From: Hydrangea macrophylla
Lineage: Eukaryota; Streptophyta; Magnoliopsida; Cornales; Hydrangeaceae
Direction of reading: 5' to 3'
NCBI GenBank assembly: GCA_033977485.1
Contig: CM066983.1
Location: forward strand, 65,706,010 to 65,770,009
DNA: 64,000 nucleotides
Under the pieces are notes generated by a model. That model was not told where the DNA came from and searched no databases. It saw only the letters and a list, made by a program, of their open reading frames with translations. This document shows positions 1 to 8,896 of this stretch, piece by piece (the first letter of the stretch is position 1; every line of letters begins with the position of its first letter). A program made the position numbers and the translations under genes.

Positions 1-2048
1 TTCACGCTTGCTCCTAAATCGAGGAGTGCATTATCTATCTTTTGATTCCCAATTCTGCATGAGACAGTAGGTGTACCGGGATCTTTGAGTTTCGGAGGCA
101 ACTCATTTTGAATGATCGCACTGGCTTGGCACGCGACATAAGCATGTTTCTTCACGCTTTGCCTCCTCTTAACCGTGCATAGATCTTTGAGATACTTAGC
201 ATAGGCCGGCACTTGCTTGATAGCATCTAGGAGTGGAAGGTTAACTTTAACTTGCTTAAACAATTCCAGAAACTCCTGATTCTTTGTCTCATTCTTGGGT
301 TTCTTCAACCGTTGAGGATAAGGTGCAGGAAAAGGGCATTTTGGAGGTTCCTCCTTAACAGACTCCTTCCCAGGCCTTCGCTCAACTTCTTCCTCTACTC
401 TAGGAGCTTCAATGTTTGCCTTTATTGGTTCGTCATTAGTAGACGGCTCCTCCTCTCGAGTAGATGGTAACTCAACTTCTTCATCCACCACTTCCTCCTC
501 TTTGTACGCTTCGGGAGTGGACAGAGGCATGCTTTTCTCTATGATTTTTCCACTTCTCAGTGTAGTCACAGCTTTAGCATGTTCTTGATTGTTAGGACCA
601 TTGTTATGTCCCTTGGGGTTCGGAAGTGGTTGGGTAGGGAATGTTCCTCCTGAGCCCTCTTGCCGTACATCTATCCTCTCTAACGTGGCAGACATTCTAC
701 TCATCATTTGTATGAGTTGCTGCGTTAGATTGGCATTAGCAAGTGGCTCTTCTTCTTGTACCTTCTTGTGCGGTGGCACATAGGTATTGGTTTGTGGTGC
801 ATTGGAGGGTTGAGCTTGGTTGTAATTATTGGTTCTGTTTTGATTGTATTGCTGGGACGGCCTATTGTTTTGCCCTTGATATTGATTGTTGCTGTAGGGC
901 TGCTGTTGATATTGATTTTGGGTCCCAGCATTATTTCTCCAATCAAAACCGGGGTGATTCCATCTATTGTTACTTTGAAAGTTATTGTTGGAATTCCCCG
1001 CCCCTCGAAAACCTTGCATGGCATTCATCTCTATAGGGGCTTGCTCTTGAAAATATGGCACATTAGGACAATATTGAGTTGTATGTCCCAACATGTTGCA
1101 TGTGCCACATGGTTCTTCAGGCATGACTTGCCTAGAGCTTTCTCCTTTCATGCTTAACTCCTCTACCTTCTTTGCTAGCTCTGCATACTTAGTCATGAGG
1201 TGATCTTCACTGGTTAGCTGGTATAGGCTTTTCTCCTCTACACAGGACATCTGTGAGCGTGAGACATTGTCAGAATTTGACCATTCATGAGCGTATTCAG
1301 CTAACCATTCGAAATGGGCTTCAGCCTCTTCAGTGTTTTTACGCAGAAATGGTCCAGAGCTCATCGTTTCCACCAACTTATTTATTTCACCATTCAATCC
1401 TTGATAAAAGAAGCTGATAGTTCGCCATTTCTCAAACCCATGGTGTGGGCATGAGAGAAGCAAATCTTTGAAACGCTCCCACGCTTGTGTGAAGGTTTCA
1501 ATGCTCTTTTGTTTATAGGAATTGATTTGACGCTGAAGGTCTGTGGTCATGCGAGTAGGATAGAATTTCTTTAGAAACGCGGTGCTCATCGCATGCCAGG
1601 TGAAAATTGAATTAGGTTTTAGGGAGTGGAGCCACGCCTTCGCTTTATCTTTCAAAGTGAAGGGGAATAGCATTAGATGCGTCACCTCCCTAGGACAATT
1701 TTGCGAGAATGTTTTGCAAACATCCTCGAAATCGGTGACATGTAAATACGCCTTCTCACTTTCCATCCCATGAAAAGTGGGAAGCAGTTGAATCATCCCA
1801 TTGCGAAACTGAAATTCGCCATTATGCGGTGGGATTTGAATGCAAGAGGGCGTAGGTGCATGTTCTGGTTGCATGAGATCGCAAAGAGGACGTAGCGCCT
1901 CATCAATTGGCACCATATTATTGTCACCATTTTCACTCTGATGATCATCCATTGATTCAGTTGGAGTGGCTATGGGGTTGATGGAACTATCAGAGTCAGA
2001 GCGGTAGAATGGATTTCCAAAAATTCCTTCAATAGAATCCTTGGACAT
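1..2048 (-). CDS. Athila gag-protease polyprotein, partial, open
   Basis: The frame starts at an ATG at 2048 and I found no stop down to position 1, giving 682 codons before the window edge. The N-terminal ~90 residues are acidic. The Retrotrans_gag core follows at roughly residues 95-260. Next comes a CCHC zinc knuckle (CX2CX4HX4C) near residues 311-324, then a low-complexity Asn/Gln/Tyr-rich stretch and an acidic Glu/Pro linker. The last residues seen include LLDLGASVN, the retropepsin active-site motif in the DLGAS form usual for Athila. Gag packages the genomic RNA in cytoplasmic particles and the protease cuts the polyprotein. The start is supported by a short leader directly after the primer site. 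Almost every other frame in the window is broken, so this copy looks recent. Athila pol is expected beyond the left edge. Confidence 0.9.
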   Translation of the reverse strand, partial: MSKDSIEGIFGNPFYRSDSDSSINPIATPTESMDDHQSENGDNNMVPIDEALRPLCDLMQPEHAPTPSCIQIPPHNGEFQFRNGMIQLLPTFHGMESEKAYLHVTDFEDVCKTFSQNCPREVTHLMLFPFTLKDKAKAWLHSLKPNSIFTWHAMSTAFLKKFYPTRMTTDLQRQINSYKQKSIETFTQAWERFKDLLLSCPHHGFEKWRTISFFYQGLNGEINKLVETMSSGPFLRKNTEEAEAHFEWLAEYAHEWSNSDNVSRSQMSCVEEKSLYQLTSEDHLMTKYAELAKKVEELSMKGESSRQVMPEEPCGTCNMLGHTTQYCPNVPYFQEQAPIEMNAMQGFRGAGNSNNNFQSNNRWNHPGFDWRNNAGTQNQYQQQPYSNNQYQGQNNRPSQQYNQNRTNNYNQAQPSNAPQTNTYVPPHKKVQEEEPLANANLTQQLIQMMSRMSATLERIDVRQEGSGGTFPTQPLPNPKGHNNGPNNQEHAKAVTTLRSGKIIEKSMPLSTPEAYKEEEVVDEEVELPSTREEEPSTNDEPIKANIEAPRVEEEVERRPGKESVKEEPPKCPFPAPYPQRLKKPKNETKNQEFLELFKQVKVNLPLLDAIKQVPAYAKYLKDLCTVKRRQSVKKHAYVACQASAIIQNELPPKLKDPGTPTVSCRIGNQKIDNALLDLGASV

Positions 2049-2163
2049 GAACTAGGAGAGTCCCTAGGGTGAGAACTTACCCAACAGAACTGAAAAGAAG
2101 AGAAAATAAAAATAGAAAGAGATGAAGAGTGACTGAGGTAATCTAAGGAATTGATCGTCGCCT

Positions 2164-2181
2164 TCCCCGGCAACGGCGCCA
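2164..2181 (-). promoter_or_regulatory. Athila primer-binding site (tRNA-Asp type)
   Basis: On the minus strand this reads TGGCGCCGTTGCCGGGGA, complementary to the 3' end of plant tRNA-Asp and usual for Athila. It lies 6 nt from the LTR end and is where minus-strand cDNA synthesis begins. Confidence 0.85.
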
Positions 2182-2843
2182 AAAACTTGACACGTGAGAA
2201 ATCTTGTGCGCTCTTGTGCAATACCCAAGTGTAGGTAGACGTGCAAGTAGTAACTGGTAAGACCAGGTCGATCCCACAGGGAAGGATAGAAATCAACTAA
2301 CTTAGATTAGACTCTAAAAGAAAAGAAAAATTCAATATTCAAAGAGAAGTGTAAAACACGAAGTTCTACAATTAACAACTTCTAACTTAAAGCAGCTAAG
2401 GTAACTGAACTAATGCTTAACTATTTAACTAAACAAAATTCGAAAACGATTTTACTTAATAAAGGAAAGTGTTGGGATCACGCGAATCCACCATGACTCA
2501 ACCATCTACCATGCAAATGCAATTAAGTTCAACGGAGGGCAACTTCTACAGTATCCCGTACTTCTCTAAAGATATTAAATCAATAGTCCTTTCATGACCG
2601 GGACTATATCATCACAATTAAGTTTGAAATACACAAAGGTGGTTTAATTCAATAGTTAAGACTCTCACCTACAATGGTATTAGCATTGAGGGTGGTTTGC
2701 AAAATATATTGAAAGAAAATGCCTTAAGGCTTAACGTTTAAAAACTGTTTTGACAAACTGAGCATATGGGGACAGTTTGATAACGAGTCAGTAAAGCAGA
2801 AAGTCTTGGAATACTGTATTAGATGTCCTCAAGAATCAGGGAT

Positions 2844-2967
2844 CTCGATCGATCGACGCGCATTCGATCGATCGAAAAACTTCATCTCTCGATCGATCGA
2901 AACTATGTTCGATCGCTCGACTATGTCTCTGTTCCGATCGATCGAACTACATTCGATCGATCGAACA
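2844..2967. repeat. TCGATCGA palindrome cluster 1 in Athila LTR
   Basis: About six copies of the palindrome TTCGATCGATCGAA or variants (some GATCGCTCGA) separated by 8-15 nt. In the element's orientation it lies downstream of the TATA box, in the transcribed part of the LTR. Confidence 0.85.
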
Positions 2968-3386
2968 CAGGAATAAGAATAATGCATGGCAGAGGTCTGA
3001 AATCACGATTTCATCGCGATTTCCCAACCCCGAACTACTCAGACATGGTCTGGGAAGTATCAGATTTATTTTTTACGTAAAGAGTCATTAAGGAGGTAAC
3101 GTTTGGTTGCAAACTTTTCATGAAAACTATGAAAACCTAAAACTTTAATTAACTAGCATGTAATACTACAATATCAAAGATTAAACTACGAACTAGTAAA
3201 TGCAGAATGTAAATAAACTTAAAACGAAATAACCTGGAGCAAAACAACCACGAGTAAACCTCAAGAATCCAAGCTACAATGATCACTCTTGATAGAACCT
3301 ACAAAAACATAAAAAACTCTCTTCTCTTTCTTCTGAAAACTGATAAAAACCAAGTTGGGCCTCCCTTTTGACGTCTACAAAATGAA

Positions 3387-3395
3387 TATATATAG
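3387..3395 (-). promoter_or_regulatory. Probable TATA box of Athila LTR
   Basis: TATATATA on the minus strand, about 68 bp downstream of palindrome cluster 2. Assigned by position and composition only. Confidence 0.45.
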
Positions 3396-3462
3396 TTACA
3401 ACCTAATGGTAGGGTTAAAACCCGTTTCTGCCGCGTGCACGTAAATTCTGATAAAAGGCATG

Positions 3463-3575
3463 TTCGATCGATCGACAAACTCTCGATCGATTGAACTTCC
3501 AGAAACTTAGATCGCTTGAACGCTATTCGATCGATCGAACCGTCGATCGCTCGAAACCTTCTCGATCGCTCGAAC
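3463..3575. repeat. TCGATCGA palindrome cluster 2, upstream of Athila TATA box
   Basis: Five or more copies of GATCGATCGA or GATCGCTCGA in about 110 bp, just upstream (in element orientation) of the probable TATA box. Confidence 0.85.
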
Positions 3576-3869
3576 CCTCTATTTCAGCTTTGAGTTGTCT
3601 TTATCAGGGCCAAGCACTTCCTTTTATCAACATTCTTCAATCTTATATACAGCAGCAGTAGTCTGCACAAATAATCACTAAAACAATACCACTTATCATA
3701 GTTTAATCAATTTATGTAAAAACTGGTATTGTAAAGCAAACTGCAGATAAACAGAGGAATTGTAAATTTTTCTAGTGCATTTTTCTCTTTTAGCGCGGTT
3801 ATATTCTACAAATACACCTGCTTGTCACCTGGTCTCTTTTCTCTTCTATTAGGTCGAGCTCTCCTATCA

Positions 3870-4004
3870 GGGGTTCCTCGTTGTCTTGTATGCGATACTA
3901 GACCAGATATCTGCTTTGCTGTTGGCATGGTTAATAGATATTAATCAAATCCAAGTCCAGAACACTGGACAACCGTTAAGCACATTCTTAAGTACTTGAG
4001 AAGG
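3870..4004 (+). pseudogene. Copia element A, reverse-transcriptase C-terminal fragment (left piece)
   Basis: This matches the RT-RNase H connection of copia element B at about 29885-30037, including the stretch for a Y.R-Y-Q-S-N-like region and the L-K-Y-L-R-R segment in a decayed frame. It is cut on the left by the Athila LTR and on the right by element 1. The same protein continues at 23030. The last five bases, gaagg, are repeated at 23030-23034 as the target duplication of element 1. Confidence 0.8.
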
Positions 4005-4467
4005 TGTAGACACCCCGATTTTGACCAAACGTCAAATCCAGGGATTGGTTACCTCTAAAAGACCAATGATGACGATGACCGGAGAAATTCGAAGTTTTTT
4101 CAGAGAATTCAAATTCTTCAAAGATTCTTTGAACCAAGTTTCAAAAATAAAAAATAAAGAGAAATTGGGTATTCGGGAGAAAATCGAACGTTAAAGAACG
4201 CATGAGAAAGTCTGTCTGGGGATTTATCCTAAAAAAAGGAGAGAGAGAAAATGAAATAAAGTTTTGAAAAGAAATGAGAAATGATAGAAGAAAAGAAAAG
4301 GAAAAAAGAAAGAAATAAAATGATATATTAGAATATATAACATGCATATGGGTATATTCTAATGAAGTAAATTACAAATATAAGTACATTAGTATATAGT
4401 TTACTACATAATTAAGTTTATGTTAATATCTATTTTGAAAATTAAAAAGAAGGCAAGAATACTGTTA

Positions 4468-4556
4468 GCCGCGGCACGTGGCGAAGCCGCCGGCACTCAC
4501 TGAGTGCCGCCCGGCACTGACCAAGTGCCACAGGCAAGTCGTCGAGTGCCGCGCGC
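4468..4556. repeat. GTGCC/GGCAC palindromic island, left LTR of element 1
   Basis: A GC-rich stretch in AT-rich surroundings, built from inverted GAGTGCCG and CGGCACT units. It ends about 93 bp before the TATA box. The sister LTR at 20207-20329 has about 30 bp more of the same units. Confidence 0.8.
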
Positions 4557-4648
4557 TATAACAGACTGCTTTTCTCACATGTTCTAGAAGAAAACTTTGC
4601 ACATGGGTTTTCACCCGAATTTACCCATTTAACCTTGTAATGTTGGTC

Positions 4649-4659
4649 TATATAAATAG
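4649..4659 (+). promoter_or_regulatory. TATA box, left LTR of element 1
   Basis: TATATAAATAG, a close match to the plant TATA consensus, repeated as TATATAAACAG at 20419 in the right LTR. Transcription of the element should start about 30 bp downstream. Confidence 0.7.
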
Positions 4660-5278
4660 ACCTTCATCTCCATTATTGGGACTTTTTCACTTAACCTTTG
4701 AATCAAAATTAAGATATACAAGAGATATTGTTGGCCCAAATGTGGAAACCTTAGAAGGAGGGTGAATAAGGTTTTAGCGGAAATTAACCTTTTAAAAACT
4801 TAATAGCAAATTAAACACAATCACAAGCAATTGTGTAAAGAGGTAAAGGAAGAGATATTTGCAAACCAAATTTTCAAGTGGTTCGGCAATCGCACCCCGC
4901 GGCCTACGTCTACCTCTCAAGAACACCTCTTGAGGATTCCTTTAATCCGATCTACTTCACAGGTGTAGACCAAACCGTTACAAGAGCCTCCAATCTCTCC
5001 CAAAGAAGAAAACCTCTTCTTTGCAATCAAGGGATACTAACCCTCACTCTTTACAAATTTGATTTGAATACAAATTGAAACTCTCTATATAGAGTGGATA
5101 GTACAAATAAAGCTCACTACAATTTTGCTCTCTCAAGAAATACAAATGAAAGAATTGAGCAAATTGATAAACTCACATAACTAGGGCTCAAATGATAATG
5201 TTCAAAGATTAAAGAGATGTGTGATCAATACTATGTTTTCTAATCAAAATCTCAACCCCAAATAGCTTGCGAAAACAT

Positions 5279-5287
5279 GTATTTATA
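5279..5287 (-). promoter_or_regulatory. TATA box, Sirevirus-like LTR (left copy)
   Basis: TATAAATAC on the minus strand, about 80 bp downstream of the GTCGAC cluster. The same motif is at 8658-8666 in the other LTR. Confidence 0.6.
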
Positions 5288-5366
5288 GGCATTGAAAGAT
5301 TATAGCCGTTGGTGGCAAGTTTGGTAATTAAAAACCCCTCTAAAAACTAGCCGTTATTGCCTTTCA

Positions 5367-5476
5367 AGTCGATTCAGTCGACTGGACCTTGAAGCAATCG
5401 ACTGGTCCTTGAAGTAGTTGACTGAGATGTGTTTACAGAGGGTTCTGTTTGCATTCTGCTCACTTCAGTCGACTGC
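5367..5476. repeat. GTCGAC palindrome cluster, left LTR copy
   Basis: Units of AGTCGACTG with ~20-bp spacing (intervening text GGWCCTTGAAG), several decayed by C-to-T changes. One 20-bp unit and one ~21-bp unit fewer than in the sister LTR. Confidence 0.85.
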
Positions 5477-6011
5477 CCCTCCCTGTTTGACAGCCAGACA
5501 CATCTCCACTAAAATTGCCATAACTCCCTCTACAAAAATCGAATTTGCGATTCGTTTGATGTTTTGGAAACTAGATTCAAATATCTTTCCAACCATATAA
5601 GATACAACATTTAATTATTTTCCAATTGGTTGCGACATTGCTTTAAAGATGACGCACTTAAAATTTATTTTCAAAACTTTAACTTTTAGAGTTTGTTTGA
5701 GCCCCTATGATTGTGAGATCAAGATGCCTTACAATGATGGTCCTAGACTTCAACAAATGATGAAATATCTTCAAGTCTTCAAGCTTGATCCTTGTTGAGC
5801 TCCTTGTAATCTTGATCTACATCAATTAAATCTCATGCACACAAAGATGTTAAAACATTGATACAATATTAATATATGAGATTATATATGAGCATAAAAA
5901 TGACTATGAAAATAACAAAGAATGAATCAATATGAATCATGTAATTATCATAGCATATTTGACATCATCAAAACATAAATAAATATGCCTTAATATACCT
6001 TAAGGTTAACA

Positions 6012-6027
6012 ATCTCCCCCTTTTTTA
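6012..6027 (-). promoter_or_regulatory. Polypurine tract of the Sirevirus-like element
   Basis: AAAAAAGGGGGAGAT on the minus strand, directly against the 3' LTR start TGTTAACC. It primes plus-strand cDNA. Confidence 0.75.
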
Positions 6028-6510
6028 TGATGGAAAACAACCAATGAAGGATATGCCAATATAAGCACATTTGGTTATTTTCATATTATCATTGATAATG
6101 GATATCATATGTTAAGGAACATGAAGGATAACTACCCAAATAATTCTCCCTAACACTTCTCATATTTCTCCCCCTTTGATATTATCAAAAAGATTTGGGG
6201 ATAAAACACAAAGCTCCCCCTCACAATAGGCATACAAATCAAAAGGCCAAAATGATACCAAAAATAAACAAATGTAACCACATGTGAGCTAATGAAACAT
6301 GAAAGTGCTCCCCCTAAGTATGTGCAATGATAAAAGATATCAAATGATATGAATAAAGAGTATATTCTCCCAAAAGACAATAATAAAGTTGGAGAACTCA
6401 AGTAAACATATCATGGAGGCAATAAGATACCACAAGTAACTAAAGTGAGCGTAATATCATGATACCAACAATTAAGCCAACTAAAATGAACATAGTAATA
6501 TGTTCCCCCT
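6012..6510 (-). repeat. Repeated PPT-like purine motifs
   Basis: Besides the true tract at 6012, AGGGGGAG-type motifs occur near 6167, 6214, 6307 and 6501 (seen as CTCCCCCT or TTCCCCCT on the plus strand). Multiple polypurine-tract motifs are a described Sirevirus feature. The rest of 6030-6670 is AT-rich with no coding signal that I see. Confidence 0.7.
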
Positions 6511-6671
6511 CAACATATGCATATATGAATGAATACTAATTATGGGATCAACATTATGAATTATCTCCTTAGGAGGATGAAATAGCTATGAACATCAAAA
6601 TAAAATAACTTAATAAATCAAACAAGATTAGCATGCTATCAAAATCAAGAGAAATATCGAAACAAGTTAAT

Positions 6672-8030
6672 CTAACCTACTCCTACTAGGCTTAAGGTGA
6701 GAGATTTAACCATTGTCTTGGATGCAACATTTGCCGAGAAAATAGGAGAGGATCCCTTCACAACCCAAATCATGTTGATTTTCTTACGAAATGAACATTT
6801 GTAATTAACATGCCCCTTTTTCATGCAATAATGACAAGTTACATGGGGAAGGGTCTCATTTGAGATCGAATCTTTAACAAAGAAATTCTTATGAGAATTT
6901 TGAGAATTTGAAGTAGAGGATGTGGACTTTACAAAGAAGTTTTTGTACTTCTTTTCCTTGAATGTGGGATTAAATTCGAAACCGGCCTTATCAAAAACAC
7001 ATTTTAGTTTTCCCAAAAGCATATTCAAATTTTGTTCACCTTGAATAAACTTTGCCAAAGTTTTTGTCAAATCATCCACCTCCTTTCTCAACTCAACCTT
7101 TTCTTTTTCAATAAGTTCATTTGAAGGTTGATTGGTTGAAACAAGCCTTTCTTTCCTCAAAATTTCATTTTTAGATTTTAAATAATCCAATTGCTTTTTC
7201 AACTCCAAATTTTCTTTTTCAATCTCATTTAAAGATTGTGCTCTTAAAACATGTTTTTCATTTTCAATCTTCAAAGATTCATTTTGGGATTTCAAAATAT
7301 TTAACTCATTTGAAAGTTTGGAAAAAATCTTTTTAAGAGTTATATATTTGATTCCCAAATTTTCCAACTCCTCGTGTAATTCTTCAAATGCACTTTGAAG
7401 TTCATCATAATTATGAGATTGAATAATTGAGGTTGGTTTAGAATTTACCACATTTGCTAGAACTACTTCATTATTGCTTGAGTCATCATCGGATGAGTCA
7501 TTATCCGAGTCATCCCAAATGGCCTTGATTTCCTTTTTCTTCTTTTCCTCATCTTCCTTATTGGCAAATAGGCACACTTAGCTATCTTCGAGACAAAGAT
7601 TATCTTCTCGAATTTCTCTCACTTGTGACTCTTTTTTTCTTTGTTGATGATCTTGACAAATAATATCTTCTACAATTTCATCAAGATTGTTTTCTTCAAA
7701 AATTTGGTTAGTACCATTTTGCATAGTTTCAAGAGAAAACCAAATTCCATTAGCATTAGAGCATGAACGAATTCTATTATATGTGGCATTATCTAAAGCA
7801 TCATATAGAATTTTCATTGCTCTAAGATTCAATAGAAATTTATTTTGATCACTTTCATTCCGTTCAATCTTTGGTTTAAGAGAAAAACCATTTTTGACAA
7901 TACTCCAAAGATTGTAGTCAAGTGAAAGAAAATAAATTTCTATTCTCCTCTTCCAATGATCATACTTATGATCACTCAACGATGGAGGAGTGCTAATGCA
8001 ATAACCTTTTTCAAAATATGTAGTTTCCAT
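6672..8030 (-). pseudogene. Copia (Sirevirus-like) gag, one in-frame stop
   Basis: One frame of ~452 codons from the ATG at 8030 to a stop at 6672, broken once by TAA at 7578-7580; both halves are in the same frame. The first ~150 residues are the copia gag region (UBN2 type), with K-Y-D-H-W-K-R-R-I-E near residue 25. After an acidic Asp/Ser patch comes a long Lys/Glu/Leu heptad stretch predicted to be coiled coil. Near the C-terminus is a CCHC knuckle CHYCMKKGHVNYKC, followed by the usual M-I-W-V end of this gag type. Gag would form the particle and bind RNA. No pol follows, so reverse transcription would have to be supplied in trans. Confidence 0.88.
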
Positions 8031-8078
8031 GGATCTTAACTCAAAATTTTCAAAACCTTTGAAAATAGAAGAGCCAAA

Positions 8079-8090
8079 GCTCTGATACCA
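8079..8090 (-). promoter_or_regulatory. Primer-binding site (initiator tRNA-Met type), Sirevirus-like element
   Basis: TGGTATCAGAGC on the minus strand, two bases from the LTR. This is the standard copia primer site. Confidence 0.88.
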
Positions 8091-8657
8091 ATTGTTGGCC
8101 CAAATGTGGAAACCTTAGAGAGGGGGGGAGGGGGGGGGGGTGAATAAGGTTTTAGCGAAAATAAACCTTTTGAAAAACTTAATAGCAAATTAAACACAAT
8201 CACAAGCAATTATGTAAAGAGATAAGGGAAGAGATACTTGCAAACCAAATTTTCAAGTGGTTCGGCAATCGCACCCCGCGGCCTACGTCTACCCCTCAAG
8301 AATACCTCTTGAGGATTCCTGTAATCCGATCTACTTCACGGGTGTAGACCAAACCGTTACAAGAGCCTCCAATCTCTCCCAAAGAAGAAAACCTCTTCTT
8401 TGCAATCAAGGGATACTAACCCTCACTCTTTACAAATTTGATTTGAATACAAATTGAAACTCTCTATATAGAGTGGATAGTACAAATAAAGCTCACTACA
8501 ATTTTGCTCTCTCAAGAAATACAAATGAAAGAATTGAGCAAATTGATAAACTCACATAACTAGGGCTCAAATGATAATGTTCAAAGATTAAAGAGATGTG
8601 TGATCAATACTATGTTTTCTAATCAAAATCTCAACCCCAAATAGCTTGGGAAAACAT

Positions 8658-8666
8658 GTATTTATA
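8658..8666 (-). promoter_or_regulatory. TATA box, Sirevirus-like 5' LTR
   Basis: TATAAATAC on the minus strand, ~81 bp downstream of the palindrome cluster. This copy would drive the genomic transcript. Confidence 0.6.
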
Positions 8667-8746
8667 GGCCTTGGAAGATTATAGCCGTTGGTGGCAAGTT
8701 TGGTAATTAAAAACCCCTCTAAAAACTAGCTGTTATTGCCTTTCAA

Positions 8747-8896
8747 GTCGATTCAGTCGATTGGACCTTGAAACAGTCGACTGGTCCTTGAAGCAGTCGA
8801 CTGGTCCTTGAAGCAGTCGACTGAGATGTGTTTACAGAGGGTTCTATTTGCATTCTGCTCACTTCAATCGACTGCATCGGGCCTTCAGTCGACTGC
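8747..8896. repeat. GTCGAC palindrome cluster, right LTR copy
   Basis: At least five CAGTCGACTG units, three separated by near-identical 20-bp steps. It is longer than its sister at 5367-5476. Confidence 0.88.

Larger units (their letters stand above)
1..3869 (-). mobile_element. Athila-type Ty3/gypsy retrotransposon, 5' portion (cut by window edge)
   Basis: Reading on the minus strand from right to left, the order is LTR (3869-2188), a primer site complementary to the 3' end of plant tRNA-Asp (2181-2164), a ~115-nt leader, and a gag-protease frame that runs off the left edge. This order and primer type are those of the Athila lineage. The right flank (3870 onward) resumes a copia reverse transcriptase, so the element seems to have inserted into copia element A. 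The other LTR lies outside the window, so its target duplication cannot be checked. Confidence 0.88.
2188..3869 (-). mobile_element. Athila 5' LTR (1.68 kb)
   Basis: On the minus strand the repeat starts TGATAGGAG and ends CACGTGTCA, so its ends are near-inverted (TGATA/TGTCA). The right boundary was chosen where copia reverse-transcriptase sequence resumes. The left boundary is next to the primer site. It holds two TCGATCGA palindrome clusters and a TATA box. A related LTR occurs at 34111, sharing the AAGTGTAGGT and CCCACAGGGAA stretches near the same end. Confidence 0.75.
4729..6011 (-). mobile_element. Sirevirus-like 3' LTR (left copy)
   Basis: 1283 bp, aligning with 8093-9431. The 56-bp length difference comes mainly from fewer palindrome units and a shorter G run here. 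Confidence 0.88.

Noticed and set aside
725..1157. Plus- and minus-strand frames of 97-133 codons
   Set aside because: Shadows of the Athila gag frame, which is open across the whole stretch on the minus strand.
4878..5078. 66-codon frame repeated at 8257-8457
   Set aside because: It lies in both Sirevirus-like LTRs and is antisense to the element; conserved because the LTRs are copies.
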